DNA of 64,000 nt. Origin: Streptomyces sp. NBC_00376 (GTDB lineage Bacteria; Actinomycetota; Actinomycetes; Streptomycetales; Streptomycetaceae). A program made the translations under genes and the position numbers. Numbering within the stretch: the stretch's first letter is position 1; each line of letters starts with the position of its first letter. Positions 1 through 9,588 of this stretch are shown one piece after another. Where the stretch lies: the NCBI RefSeq assembly GCF_036077095.1, contig NZ_CP107960.1, positions 930,001-994,000 on the forward strand. Reading direction: 5' to 3'. Below the pieces are notes generated by a model. The model saw nothing but the letters and a program-made list of their open reading frames with translations, was not told the origin of the DNA and did not search any database.

Positions 1-19
1 CTTGGGTGTCCGGACCGGG

Positions 20-445
20 TCAGCGCGCCGCGGGAACGGCGTGCGGGCTCCGTTCGGTGGCGGTGCCGGGTACGGGTGCCGACGCGTCGGAGCCGAGTTC
101 GATGATCCTGTTACCGGCGTCGACGTGCACGACGCGCGGCTCCAGGTCACGGGCCACGGCGTCGTCGACCTGGGCGTAACTGATCAGGATGACCAGGTCA
201 CCGGGGTGGACGAGGTGGGCGGCGGCGCCGTTGATGCCGATGACACCGGAGCCGCGCTCGCCCTCGATGACGTACGTCTCCAGACGGGCGCCGTTGTCGA
301 TGTCGACGATGTGCACCAGCTCCCCGGGCAGCAGATCCGCCGCCTCCATCAGCTCGGCGTCGATGGTGACGGAACCCACGTAGTGCAGGTCGGCCTGGGT
401 CACGGTGGCCCGGTGGATCTTTGACTTGAACATCGTGCGCAGCAT
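20..445 (-). CDS. panD: Aspartate 1-decarboxylase precursor
   Basis: PanD makes beta-alanine from L-aspartate for pantothenate and coenzyme A synthesis. It is a cytosolic pyruvoyl enzyme activated by self-cleavage. The 141-residue protein has the family length and carries the cleavage motif YVGS with Gly24-Ser25, the site where the pyruvoyl group forms, and the C-terminal half keeps the [14 protein letters not shown] barrel segment. The start MLRTMFKSK is chosen because AGGAG lies seven bases before this ATG; an in-frame ATG six codons further upstream lacks this spacing. A short inverted repeat (CCTGC/GCAGG, 474-489) lies in the presumed 5' leader. No other pantothenate gene is adjacent. Identification is firm. 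Confidence 0.95.
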   Translation of the reverse strand: MLRTMFKSKIHRATVTQADLHYVGSVTIDAELMEAADLLPGELVHIVDIDNGARLETYVIEGERGSGVIGINGAAAHLVHPGDLVILISYAQVDDAVARDLEPRVVHVDAGNRIIELGSDASAPVPGTATERSPHAVPAAR

Positions 446-1182
446 CGAGGTACTCCTGAACATAGGCTCCCTGCCTGCGTTTTTGCAGGTCAAGGGCGGT
501 TTCCCTACCTTACAACGAGCCGCATGCCCGGTCAGCTTTCCCCATGTTCCTGAAGAATGATGCTGACCAATTGCCGACTTACCTGACGCATCGTCAGGAG
601 AATTCGGAGGGGCCGGCCGGCTCCCTCGGTCCCCCACCGCGACGAGGACGCCAGCCCACGCAACGACCGTCGACAGTCGCCCAGGACCACCCTCGCTGTG
701 AGCAGGTCCACGGTGGCGGCGCACAACGGTCGGCACACGCCGGCGCCTGCACACGGGATCGACCCGCCTGGGCTGCGGCGCCCGCTCCGACGCCCTTGGT
801 GGCCTCGCCGCGCATACGGAGTTCGAGCAGTGATCCTCAACCAGCCCGCGACCTGCATCAGATCCTTGTTCGGCAACGATGAACCGGCCCTGCAGAGCCA
901 CCCCTTGTGGGACGGGGCGCTCGACGGGACGGCGGCGGCGCCCCGGTTCGGCGACACGGGCGTCCGGGACTTCGGCGACGTCGTCCGCCCAGCCTTCCGC
1001 GCTGCCGGTGGAGGGTCCGGTTCAGCGGCGAGCCGGCCGATCCTGCCTGGATCCTGCTGGCCCACGAGGTCTTCATGGCCATGGTCAAGCCGCAGCACGG
1101 GGCTCTCCAGGACATCGGAGTACGGCTCGGTGACGACCGCGCCGACCTCACGGACCACCGACGGAGGTCGGTGCCCCGGTCG
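446..1182. other. Gene-poor stretch between panD and permease
   Basis: About 740 bases with no convincing gene. Open frames exist on both strands but have no recognisable domain, no good ribosome binding site and no family match that I can name. The panD promoter must lie at the left end on the minus strand. I see no tRNA, terminator or repeat worth naming. Confidence 0.5.
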
Positions 1183-2823
1183 TCAGCGGCCGGGCAGTAC
1201 GTCGACCGGGCCGATGTACGCCCGGGCCGCCTCGTCCGGGAGCCGGACGGCCTGCGCCCAGAAGTAGATCAGCAGGCTGAACGCGGCGATGATCACCATG
1301 TCCCACCACAGGGGAATGACGCCTGTCGCACCGCAGGCCACCTTCGACGCCGGTCCTCCGCTGCAGTAGCCGCCCTGCCAGGAGATCAGGCCCAGCCCCA
1401 CCAGATACACCGGCAGCCACTGGGCTGACCGCCAGTCCAGGTGCGGGGCCCTCGGGTTCAGCCTGAGCAGCGCCGAGCCGCCCAGCAGCAGATATCCGAG
1501 GACGATCGCCAGGCCGAGACGCCACAGGGTGTCCCAGCCGGCCCAGTAGATGATCAGGTTGGAGACGATGAAGGCGACGGGGGCCCAGAACAGACCGCCG
1601 GACAGCCGGTAGGGACGGTGCCGGTCCGGGTCCTGCTTGCGCAGACACCCGAGGGCGAGCGGCGCGCCCGCGTACATCAGAACGCTCGCGGAAGTGACGA
1701 AACCGACCAGCTTCTGCCAGGTGGGGAACGGCAGGAAGACGATGAGCCCGACGACGAAAGCGAAGAACAGACTGAACCAGGGAACCCCGCGCGCCGTCGT
1801 CCGTTCGAAGACCGCGGGCACATAGCCGTTGCGGGAGAGGCCGTACGACACCCGGGAAGCGGCGGTGGTGTAGATCAGGCCGGTGCCGGTCGGTGAGACG
1901 ACCGCGTCGATGTAGATCAGCGCGGCGAGCCAGCCGAGCCCGGCGGACAGGGCGAGTCCGGCGAACGGCCCCGTCTTGTCGGGAAAGGTCAGATCGGCCC
2001 AGCCGTGGGCAAAGGAGCTCTGTGGCAGGGCCCCGATGAAGACCACCTGGAGCGCCCAGTAGACGAGCGCGCCGATGAGGATCGAGCCGATCACCGCCCG
2101 CGGGATGTCCCGTGCCGGGTTGCGGCTCTCCCCCGCCAACTGGTCCGCCTGTTCGAATCCGAGGAGCGCGAAGATGATCCCGCCGGTGCTGACGGCGGAG
2201 AGCACGCCCTCGACGCCGAACGGGGCGAAGCCCTGGTGGCCGAAATTGCTTTTGTGGAAGGTGGTCCCCGCCAGGGCGGCGATGGTGAGCAGGGGGATGG
2301 CGAGCTTCCACCAGGTGGCCACGCTGTTGGTGTGGGCGAGCCAGCGGATGCCGTAGAAGTTGACGAGGACGAAGAAGGCCATGAAGGCGACGGCCAGCCC
2401 GTATCCGGCGGCGGTCAGCTGGTTCTTCTCCGTCTGTACCCAGGTGGCGTGGACGCTGAGGTAGTTCAGCGACGCCATGACCTCGATCGGTGCCGTGGCG
2501 ACGGCCTGGAGCCAGGAGAACCAGCCGAAGGAGGCCCCGGCGACGCTGCCGAAGGCGTAGTGCGGGAAGCGTGCGGTGCCGCCAGAGACCGGGTACATGG
2601 CCCCCAGCTCCGCGTGGACGAACGCCAGAACGGTGATCGCGAGGGCTCCGATCCCCCAGGAGACGAGGGCGGCCGTCCCGGCCACCTGCGCCGCGAACAG
2701 CGCGCCGAACAGCCAGCCGGAGCCGATGATGGACCCCGTGGAGGTCCAGATGAGTCCGATCAGGCCGATGTCTCGCCTCAGCCCGGGCTTCGGGGACAGC
2801 TCAGGTGCGGCCGGCGTCGGCAT
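1183..2823 (-). CDS. APC-family amino acid permease
   Basis: A 546-residue polytopic membrane protein of the amino acid-polyamine-organocation superfamily. The first helix carries the substrate-binding signature IGSGWLFG, and GFEQADQLAGESRNPARDIP matches the conserved loop after TM6. About twelve hydrophobic segments can be counted. It probably takes up an amino acid by proton symport; the substrate cannot be read from sequence. An upstream in-frame ATG at 2889 (GGGAGAGG just before it) would add 22 residues, so the start is uncertain. It lies downstream of the rhomboid-like gene on the same strand after about 200 bases. Closeness to panD invites the idea of aspartate supply, but nothing shows it. 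Confidence 0.85.
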   Translation of the reverse strand: MPTPAAPELSPKPGLRRDIGLIGLIWTSTGSIIGSGWLFGALFAAQVAGTAALVSWGIGALAITVLAFVHAELGAMYPVSGGTARFPHYAFGSVAGASFGWFSWLQAVATAPIEVMASLNYLSVHATWVQTEKNQLTAAGYGLAVAFMAFFVLVNFYGIRWLAHTNSVATWWKLAIPLLTIAALAGTTFHKSNFGHQGFAPFGVEGVLSAVSTGGIIFALLGFEQADQLAGESRNPARDIPRAVIGSILIGALVYWALQVVFIGALPQSSFAHGWADLTFPDKTGPFAGLALSAGLGWLAALIYIDAVVSPTGTGLIYTTAASRVSYGLSRNGYVPAVFERTTARGVPWFSLFFAFVVGLIVFLPFPTWQKLVGFVTSASVLMYAGAPLALGCLRKQDPDRHRPYRLSGGLFWAPVAFIVSNLIIYWAGWDTLWRLGLAIVLGYLLLGGSALLRLNPRAPHLDWRSAQWLPVYLVGLGLISWQGGYCSGGPASKVACGATGVIPLWWDMVIIAAFSLLIYFWAQAVRLPDEAARAYIGPVDVLPGR

Positions 2824-3019
2824 CTGGCAGGCAACCTCGCTCCGGTTTCGACTGGGGACGCGCAGCCGTTCCGGCGCCTCCGTCGGCATCCTCTCCCTAT
2901 CCCGGTACCGGCCCGGCCCGGCCACTCCGGCACGGCGAGAGTTGCTCCGAACGGAGGCGCCCGGAGGCAGCGGGCCACTGCGGCACGACCGGGCCGCCTG
3001 CCCTTGCGAACAGCGGACT

Positions 3020-3718
3020 TCAGTCCCCGGCCGGCGGCACCTCGGGCCCGCCCGCACCATCGTCGCCGCCGGACGGGTGCCGGTGCCGCAGGGCCGCCGA
3101 TGCGCACAGCACCAGTGCGGCCCCGATCGCCACGAGATGCTCCGTGCCGGCCAGATTGGGCTTGACGATCATCTCGACGACCATCGCCACGACCACCAGC
3201 GCCACGGTGATCCACGCCCCCGTACACGCACAGACGCAGACCGCGAGCCCCGTGACCGCCACCGACGGCCCGGTGTCGACGATCCGTGCGTCCGAGGCCG
3301 GCAGCCCGAGAAGGCCCTCGGGTCCGATGGCGATGCCGAACCGCGCGTAGAGCGTCCCGGCGAGGGTGCAGACATAGGCGATGACGAGGGTACGCGGCCG
3401 GCCCAGAGTGATCTCCGCAACGCCGAACACGACCAGCACCTGCGCCATCGCGCCCCAGGCGGGCAGGCTGAGCGCGGGCAGGAAGAGCGAGAGCGGGGTA
3501 CGGAGCAGGGCGAGCCAGAGAGGGTCCTCGGCCCGGACGAAGCCGATGTCCTGGATCAGGCCGTATCCCCAGCTCTGGTCCTGGACGATCTGGCAGAGTG
3601 CGATGAGACAGACCAAGGCGAGCGTCAGCGGTACGGCCCGCCATCCACGGGTGGCCAGGGCCGTCCGCACGATGACGTAGAGGGGGCCCCACTCGCGCCG
3701 GGCGAACGAGGCAGCCAT
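3020..3718 (-). CDS. Rhomboid-like integral membrane protein
   Basis: A 232-residue protein with about six hydrophobic helices. It resembles the actinobacterial 'rhomboid-like' membrane family that sits beside phosphatidylglycerol lysyltransferase-like genes. I do not see a clear rhomboid Ser-His catalytic pair (GxSG is absent), so protease activity is doubtful. The ATG lies two bases after the stop of the upstream DUF2156 gene (TGA-AC-ATG), which implies translational coupling and a shared job at the membrane, perhaps in lipid modification. The C-terminal tail (about 25 residues) is polar and Gly/Pro-rich. Function is unknown. Confidence 0.65.
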   Translation of the reverse strand: MAASFARREWGPLYVIVRTALATRGWRAVPLTLALVCLIALCQIVQDQSWGYGLIQDIGFVRAEDPLWLALLRTPLSLFLPALSLPAWGAMAQVLVVFGVAEITLGRPRTLVIAYVCTLAGTLYARFGIAIGPEGLLGLPASDARIVDTGPSVAVTGLAVCVCACTGAWITVALVVVAMVVEMIVKPNLAGTEHLVAIGAALVLCASAALRHRHPSGGDDGAGGPEVPPAGD

Positions 3719-3720
3719 GT

Positions 3721-5487
3721 TCAACGGCGAGTCTCCAGACGTCTGCGGTGCAGCCACTTCGGTAGTCCGGGCGCCTCCAGGAAGCCCTCGGCACGGGCGC
3801 TGGCGAGAGCGATCCGTGGCAGATCGGTGCTCTGGGCGTACAGCAGGAAGCGGGGCTCCCAGATGGGCCGGTACTTGGCGTTGGCGCGGTAGAGCGACTC
3901 GATCTGCCACCAGCGGGAGAAGAAGGTCAGCAGTGAGCGCCACAGCCGCAGCACCGGGCCCGCGCCGATCCGGGAGCCGCGTTCGAAGACCGCGCGGAAC
4001 ATCGCGAAGTTCAGCGAGACCTGGGTGATACCGAGGTCGCCTGCACGCCGGATCAGCTCCAGCACCATGAACTCGAACAGGCCGTTGTCCGAGTTCCGGT
4101 CACGTCGCATCAGGTCCAGGGAGAGCCCGTCGGCGCCCCAGGGGACGAAACTGAGCAGGGCACGCGGGCGCCCGGCCGCATCACGACAGACCAGCATGAT
4201 GCAGCGACCGTCCTGCGGATCGCCGAGACGGCCCAGCGCCATGGAGAATCCACGCTCCGTAGCTCCGTCACGCCAGTCGTCGGCCAATTCGATCATCTCG
4301 GTCATCTCGTCCGCCGACATGTCCTCGTGACGGCTGACACGGACGGTGTACCCGGCGCGCTCGACACGGTGGTGTGCCTGGCGGACACCCCGTATGGCAC
4401 GGCCTTCCGTAGTGAATTCGCCGATGTCGACGATCGCCTCGTCGCCCAGTTCCAGAGCGTTCAATCCGTGCCGGGCGTAAATGATGCCGCCCTCTTCGCT
4501 CGCCCCGATCACAGAGGGTGTCCAGCCGTGCTCACCGGCCTGGACCAGCCAGCGGTCGATCGCTCCCGGCCACGCCTCCGGGTCGCCGATCGGATCACCG
4601 GACGCGAGCGAGACCCCTCCGACCACTCGGTAGGCGACGGCCGACTTGCCCGACGGCGACCAGATGACGCTCTTGTCGCGGCGAAGGGCGAAGTAGCCGA
4701 GGGAGTCGCGGTCGCCGTGCCGCTCCAGCAGCGCGCGCATCCCACGCTGGTCCTCGTCGGTCTGCGGGTCGACGGCGCGGCGGGATCTGAAGGCCGCGTA
4801 CAGGACCAGCAGGATCAGCGCCGTACTCATCAGGTTGATGAGCACATTGGCCCAGCCGGGGGTGGAGATTCCCTCGAAGCGGATGTCGTCGTAGGCGAGC
4901 GAGAACATGCGGAGCACACCGTAGTGCCAGCGCTCCAGGAAGTCGGAGCGCCCGGCGTTTGGGGCAGTGTTGCTCACGGTGACCATCGTGGTGGCGAGCA
5001 ACGACCCCACCGCCAGCCCGACCACGCCGACCACCGCCGCCAGTTTCGGGTTGGCACGGTCGCCCTTCGCGTGGAACTCCCGCCGCCCGGCAAGCATGGC
5101 GGCGACGAAGAACGCGGTCAGCAGGACCGCGATCCAGTTCTGGACGTGCTGCCGGTAAACCGGCAGCTCCAGGGCCAGGGCCGTCAGCACCAGCGTCAGC
5201 CCGGCCAGGGCGAGATTGAGGATCCAGGCGGCGCGTTTGCGCCGCCGCATGGTGATCGCGAGAAACGCGGAGAGCACACCGGAGAAGAACCCGGCAGTCA
5301 GCAGATAGGGCGTGAAGAACTCGTCGTCGCTGTGCCGCCGGATGTCGTTTCCCAAGGACACCCACACAGCGCCGAGAAAGTTGATGAAGGCAACGGCCCG
5401 CAGATACCAGACCGCTGAGAGGTACCCGCGCCGTGGCCACTCGCTGTGGTTCGCGCCGGGCTGCGGACTCCGTCGGACACGCCCCAT
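3721..5487 (-). CDS. Lysyl-phosphatidylglycerol synthase-like (DUF2156) protein
   Basis: A 588-residue membrane protein with two parts. The first 260 residues hold several transmembrane helices. The rest is a DUF2156/MprF-type GNAT-like domain, with the run SLASGDPIGDPEAW, the block EFTTEGRAIRGVRQ and the C-terminal RYRPIWEPRFLLYA-like region (here KYRPIWEPRFLLY). The family transfers an aminoacyl group, often lysine from Lys-tRNA, to phosphatidylglycerol, lowering surface charge and giving resistance to cationic peptides. The start at 5487 gives MGRVRR; the ribosome binding site is weak. It is coupled to the rhomboid-like gene downstream. The substrate amino acid is not determined by sequence. 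Confidence 0.85.
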   Translation of the reverse strand: MGRVRRSPQPGANHSEWPRRGYLSAVWYLRAVAFINFLGAVWVSLGNDIRRHSDDEFFTPYLLTAGFFSGVLSAFLAITMRRRKRAAWILNLALAGLTLVLTALALELPVYRQHVQNWIAVLLTAFFVAAMLAGRREFHAKGDRANPKLAAVVGVVGLAVGSLLATTMVTVSNTAPNAGRSDFLERWHYGVLRMFSLAYDDIRFEGISTPGWANVLINLMSTALILLVLYAAFRSRRAVDPQTDEDQRGMRALLERHGDRDSLGYFALRRDKSVIWSPSGKSAVAYRVVGGVSLASGDPIGDPEAWPGAIDRWLVQAGEHGWTPSVIGASEEGGIIYARHGLNALELGDEAIVDIGEFTTEGRAIRGVRQAHHRVERAGYTVRVSRHEDMSADEMTEMIELADDWRDGATERGFSMALGRLGDPQDGRCIMLVCRDAAGRPRALLSFVPWGADGLSLDLMRRDRNSDNGLFEFMVLELIRRAGDLGITQVSLNFAMFRAVFERGSRIGAGPVLRLWRSLLTFFSRWWQIESLYRANAKYRPIWEPRFLLYAQSTDLPRIALASARAEGFLEAPGLPKWLHRRRLETRR

Positions 5488-6548
5488 GCGAGCGACCCTA
5501 GGGGCTTCGGGGCCCTTGGAGGCGCTCCGCGGAATGCGGTGAACGGGTGAACTCGCCAGGGCGGGGCCTGGACGCGTCCAACGCCGCGTACCGGGTGGCC
5601 GAGGTGGCCGACGCTGTATCCATCGGCGTGGGGCACCGCGTACGGCGGTGGACGGCACCGTGAGCCGACACGTTTGTCGTCCGTCCCGGCACGGGTGCAT
5701 CGAAGAGGAGGCAGGTCGCAGCACTGAGCGTGAGCGCCCGGTGATAGGCCGTCAGGTACACGACAGTCTGGAGACCGCCGAATTTTCACCGGGACTGCGA
5801 CGTCGGAGGCACGCTCCCAGTCTGCATGCACGAGTCGGTGCAGCAGCGTTCCAGCCGGGTCACGAACCACTTGAGCGAGAGCGTGGAGGGCCATCGGCAA
5901 CATGCCTGCGCCATCTCCGACCGGCGAAATCCGTGGCTGACGCCAACGCAGCTCGAAGCGGTCAACGACGATGTTCGGCAGCCGCCAGTTGCTGCCCCTG
6001 CCCGAGCACGGCCGGTCTTGCGACCTGCCGTCCGTGCCCCCGGGAGCCGCGGCTCTCGTCCCTCGTGTCCGGCTGCTGCGTCTCACACTGGGAGGGCTGT
6101 TACGCAACACAGGTCAGTTCTGGGCGTGAGCCAGAACTGACCTGTCGGAGAGCATCCGACGAAAATCGCGGACAGCGGCCGACACGTATCACGGCGTGAC
6201 TGCGCGGGGAGCGTCCGCGACTTCTTCTGCGACAGCTGTGGTTTCAAGGGGTTTGTTCCTCTGCAGGCACCTCGGCGAACGATGCACGCTCGCCGATACC
6301 CCGGTCCACTCCTCGACGGCCTCAGCCAGACACTTCGGTAGTTCGTCGAGGACGTCCGGGGCCGGTCCGACAGCCAGGACCGGGTGCTCGATGCCGGAGC
6401 CGGCCGTCTTCCGCGCGGCTGGCTCTGCAGCGGCGAGCCAGCCGATGGCACCGGGCTGCACGACGGGTGGCCGCTCGAGGGCGACGCCACGACCGGCTGC
6501 CCGAGCCGACTCGGACACCGGAGGCAGCCGGCTCCGTACCCTGGCGGC
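5488..6548. other. 1-kb region without a convincing gene
   Basis: Frames on both strands lack recognisable domains and show no consistent third-position GC bias. A 127-codon minus-strand frame (6189-6572) reads somewhat protein-like but has no start signal and runs under the Sir2 upstream region. The only clear structure is the perfect hairpin at 6109-6145. The region may be remnant DNA of mobile origin. Confidence 0.45.
6109..6145. repeat. Perfect 15-bp inverted repeat (hairpin)
   Basis: The arms 6109-6123 (ACAGGTCAGTTCTGG) and 6131-6145 are exact reverse complements around the 7-base loop GCGTGAG. No T-run follows on either strand. It could be a stem-only terminator of the kind common in Streptomyces, or part of the end of a lost mobile element. 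Confidence 0.85.
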
Positions 6549-7448
6549 ATGCGTATGCGCCCCACTCTGCACTGGACGCCTCCCGAGGATCTGCCACCGG
6601 GCACCACGGATTCAGGACCGGTCATCGATGCACTGAGCGCCGGCGGTGTCCTGGTGCTCAGCGGGGCGGGCATCTCCACGCAGTCGGGCATCCCCGATTA
6701 CCGGGGCGAGGGCGGCAGCCTCACCCGGCACACGCCGATGACCTACCAGGACTTCATCGCGAGCGCCCGGGCCCGGCGCCGGTACTGGGCGCGCAGCCAC
6801 CTCGGCTGGCGCGTCTTCGGCCGCGCACGGCCCAACGTCGGGCACCGGGCCGTGGCCGCGTTCGGGCGGCACGGTCTGCTCTCCGGGATGATCACGCAGA
6901 ACGTCGACGGCCTGCACCAGGCCGCCGGCAGCGAGGGCGTGGTGGAGCTCCACGGGAGCCTGAGCCGGGTCGTCTGTCTTTCCTGCGGCGCTCTCAGTCC
7001 GCGGCGTGAACTGGCCCGACGGCTGGAGGAGGCCAATGCCGGCTTCGCGCCGGTGGCCGCGGGCATCAACCCGGACGGCGACGCCGACCTCGCCGACGAA
7101 CAGGTCGGAGACTTTCGAGTGGTGCCGTGCACGATCTGCGGCGGCATCCTCAAACCGGATGTGGTGTTCTTCGGCGAGGCTGTTCCCCCGCAACGGGTCG
7201 AACACTGTCGCGAACTGGTCCGTTCGGCGGCCTCGCTGCTGGTCCTGGGCTCCTCGCTGACGGTGATGTCCGGCCTCCGGTTCGTCCGTCAGGCGGCCCG
7301 GGCCGGGACACCGGTACTGATCGTGAACCGCGACCCGACCCGGGGCGACGTGGATGCCCTCACCCGGGTCGCGCTCCCACTGGACACGACGCTGACCACC
7401 GTGGCCGACCGCCTGGGCATTCCCGTCGATGATCGGACGGTGGCCTGA
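6549..7448 (+). CDS. Sir2-family NAD-dependent protein deacylase
   Basis: A 299-residue sirtuin. The Rossmann NAD site is GAGISTQSGIPDYRG (from residue 39), followed by TQNVDGLHQAAG (about 116-127). The catalytic His is in the motif ELHG (His135). The zinc site is Cys143/Cys146 (CLSC) with a second pair, CTIC, about 60 residues later. The linker between the Cys pairs is longer than in CobB, as in actinobacterial class II-like sirtuins. GSSLTV and a late VNRDPT segment complete the nucleotide site. It removes acyl groups from lysines, using NAD and releasing nicotinamide. The start MRMRPT is the first in-frame ATG that keeps the usual short N-terminal extension. It stands alone on this strand. 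Confidence 0.92.
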   Translation: MRMRPTLHWTPPEDLPPGTTDSGPVIDALSAGGVLVLSGAGISTQSGIPDYRGEGGSLTRHTPMTYQDFIASARARRRYWARSHLGWRVFGRARPNVGHRAVAAFGRHGLLSGMITQNVDGLHQAAGSEGVVELHGSLSRVVCLSCGALSPRRELARRLEEANAGFAPVAAGINPDGDADLADEQVGDFRVVPCTICGGILKPDVVFFGEAVPPQRVEHCRELVRSAASLLVLGSSLTVMSGLRFVRQAARAGTPVLIVNRDPTRGDVDALTRVALPLDTTLTTVADRLGIPVDDRTVA

Positions 7449-7488
7449 GCGAGGTGGTGACGGTGGCGGGGTGACGTGTGACGATTCA

Positions 7489-7876
7489 GCCGTCTGTGAG
7501 GGCGTGGGCACTCGACCACGGAGCGTGGACGACGACTTGTGGGCGCTGACCGAGCCGTTACCGCCTCCGCGGCCGGAGCGGTCGCCGGGGCCACGACCGG
7601 TGACGGACCGGCTCTGCCTCCAGGACATCTTGTCCGTCCTCTGCAACGACGTTGCCTGGCAACTCTTAGCGGTGGCACCGGGGTTTGGCTCGGGACAGAC
7701 CTGCTGGCGTCGCCTGGACCGGTGGCAGAAGGCACGGGTCTTCGACCAGCCGGATCCTGCTCGCCGGGCTCGACATGGCCGCCGAACCCGACTGGTCACG
7801 GACGTGCGTGGACAGTTCCTGCATCCGCGCGACAAAGGGGCGCCGACTCCGGTCCGTCGCCGGGCGACCACGCTGA
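7489..7876 (+). pseudogene. Frameshifted, truncated IS5-type transposase
   Basis: The first part carries the N-terminal DUF4096-like domain of Streptomyces IS5-group transposases: DLWALTEPLPPPRP, then QTCWRRLDRWQKARVFDQ. The reading then moves from frame 1 to frame 2 near 7746-7755 and continues with LDMAAEPDWSRTCVDSSCIR, the equivalent of the first catalytic Asp region (VDSTxxRAH). The protein ends soon after, so the rest of the DDE domain is missing. No terminal inverted repeats were found. This is a dead insertion-sequence relic between the sirtuin and the metallophosphoesterase. Confidence 0.8.
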
Positions 7877-7951
7877 CACGTTCTCACCTTGAGCTACGCG
7901 TCGGGCGAACGGTCTCGCCTCCTGGCTGCCTTTCTCCCCACAGTGGTGACC

Positions 7952-8713
7952 ATGCTGAACCGAGTAGCTGTCCTGTCCGACATTCACGGAGTTCTACCGG
8001 CCTTGGAGGCGGTGCTCGCCGAACCAGAGGTGCGCGCTGCCGATCGCATCGTGCTCACCGGCGACATCACCGCAGGCCCACAACCGACCCAGGTTCTCGA
8101 CCGGCTGGCCGGTCTCGGCGACCGCGTCATCTGGATCAGCGGCAACGCTGACCGCGAGCTCCTCGAATACCGCCGGGGGCAACGCGACACGATCCCCGAT
8201 CCGATCGCCCCCTGGGCAGCCGAACAGCTCAGCGAGGTCCATCTCGACCTTCTCGGTTCGTTGCCACGATCACTCTCTCTGTCCGTGCGAGGCCTGGGGA
8301 GGGTGCTGTTCTGCCACGCCACCCCCCGTGACGATGAGGAGGTCGTCCTGGTCGACTCCCGCCTCGACCGATGGAAGGAGGTCTTCAGCGGACTCGATTC
8401 CGACATCCGCACCGTGGTCTGCGGCCACACCCACATGCCGTTCGTCCGCCTCGCTCACGGCCGTCTCGTAATCAACCCCGGCAGCGTCGGCATGCCCTAC
8501 GGAAGAGCCGGAGCCCACTGGGCCGTCCTGGGTCCGGGCGTCGACCTGCGAACCACGAACTTCGACATCGAGGCCGCCACCATCCAGGTCGGCCGGGACT
8601 CCGCCTACCCCGAGATCACCGAGTGGGCCGAATACTTCCTGAATGCTCGCGCGACCGACGAAGAAGCTCTCGAAGCCTTCGGCCCACGGGACGGACGCGA
8701 CCACACACCGTGA
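7952..8713 (+). CDS. YfcE/MJ0936-type metallophosphoesterase
   Basis: A 253-residue calcineurin-like phosphoesterase. Metal-binding motifs appear in order: SDIHG (near residue 8), GDI at the second block, GNAD (the GNH/E equivalent, here with Asp), CHATP, and CGHTHMPF followed by NPGSVGMPYG. These are the hallmarks of small single-domain phosphodiesterases or phosphatases of the YfcE group. The substrate is not predictable. The ATG at 7952 is preferred because the conserved beta strand VAVLSDIHG begins four residues later; a GTG nine bases upstream is also possible. The last 50 residues form a helical tail. It is monocistronic. Confidence 0.85.
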   Translation: MLNRVAVLSDIHGVLPALEAVLAEPEVRAADRIVLTGDITAGPQPTQVLDRLAGLGDRVIWISGNADRELLEYRRGQRDTIPDPIAPWAAEQLSEVHLDLLGSLPRSLSLSVRGLGRVLFCHATPRDDEEVVLVDSRLDRWKEVFSGLDSDIRTVVCGHTHMPFVRLAHGRLVINPGSVGMPYGRAGAHWAVLGPGVDLRTTNFDIEAATIQVGRDSAYPEITEWAEYFLNARATDEEALEAFGPRDGRDHTP

Positions 8714-9321
8714 CACCCATTCCCTTTGGATGACAGAAGGCAGGTCGAACAGCGGCTACCCGATCAACGACGCCTACCAGTCTCCCCCTTCCCCGAGAAG
8801 ACCGGATCGCGCCCGGCCCCGGCGAGTGCGTCGAGCCGGCTCTGGAACTCCTGCCCGGCGGTACTGCAACGGGCGCAACCCGTTCTCGTGGGCTTCGTGG
8901 CGGCCTCGGGCACTGCGGCATCGATGGCCGTGCCCATCTCCCGTGCATGACCGGGGCCGCAGTCGGCAGTGCCCCTGTGCCTGTGGCCAAACTGGCCAGG
9001 TGTGGGTTCGAGGCATCCGGAACGATGTGTGCGTGCAGGCTGACGATCGCAATCAGCTTGGCGAGGGTGTCTCCGCCGAGCTTGCGGCGTTCTTGCACGG
9101 ATTCTGCGGGATCCATGCCGACTGGAGATCGAATACATCCGCTGACGAGCTCGTGCATGGTTGGCGGTGACGATGGCCCTGCCTGCTCGTTGGGCCAGCG
9201 CAGCATGCCTGCGCGACCTGTTCCTGACCCTCGGCGCGCCCTCTTCTTCCCGCGTCGCATGCGGCCCCGCACCGTGGCGGCATCCCCTCAAGTGTCCGCT
9301 CGCAGAGTGTGGCGGCGCTGT
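8714..9321. other. 600-bp stretch with no confident gene
   Basis: No frame gives a recognisable domain. On the minus strand two short pieces in different frames read as plausible protein (one with the segment GCARCSTAGQEF), so a frameshifted relic is possible. I cannot name a family. Confidence 0.35.
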
Positions 9322-9588
9322 TCACCGCTGCTCACGCAGCAGTGTGAGGCGGCGTTTGTACTCCTCCTCGTCGATTTCCCCTCGCGCGAACCGTTCCGCG
9401 AGCAGGTCTTCGGCTCGTCGGCTTCCCCAAGCTGCCTCACCGGAGGACCAACCGGACTGGCGACCGCGGTGGGTGTTGGTGAGGTAGTGGGTGAGGGCAA
9501 CGATCCCGACGATCAGCAACGACCAGAACACAATCATGATCACGGCCATGAAGAGCCATCCGCTCCAACCGCCGTCGTACCACATCAT
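9322..9588 (-). CDS. Small SHOCT-domain membrane protein
   Basis: An 88-residue peptide. After a short Trp-rich start (MMWYDGGWSGW) comes one transmembrane helix rich in Ile and Val, then a linker and a C-terminal SHOCT motif, LLAERFARGEIDEEEYKRRL, which closes the protein. SHOCT is a short helical oligomerisation module found at the end of many bacterial membrane proteins; its role here is unknown. The start at 9588 has AAGG seven bases upstream; a GTG three codons earlier is the alternative. A degenerate copy of the island's palindromic operator lies about 95 bases upstream, which suggests membership of the same regulon. Confidence 0.8.
   Translation of the reverse strand: MMWYDGGWSGWLFMAVIMIVFWSLLIVGIVALTHYLTNTHRGRQSGWSSGEAAWGSRRAEDLLAERFARGEIDEEEYKRRLTLLREQR

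Noticed and set aside
474..489. Small inverted repeat CCTGC/GCAGG in the panD leader
   Set aside because: Five-base arms are too short to claim a regulatory hairpin.
532..1428. Several overlapping open frames between panD and the permease
   Set aside because: None has a start signal or recognisable domain, and they contradict each other in frame.
6189..6572. 127-codon minus-strand frame upstream of sir2
   Set aside because: It reads partly protein-like, but there is no ribosome binding site, no family match and it overlaps the sir2 5' end. Too weak to call.
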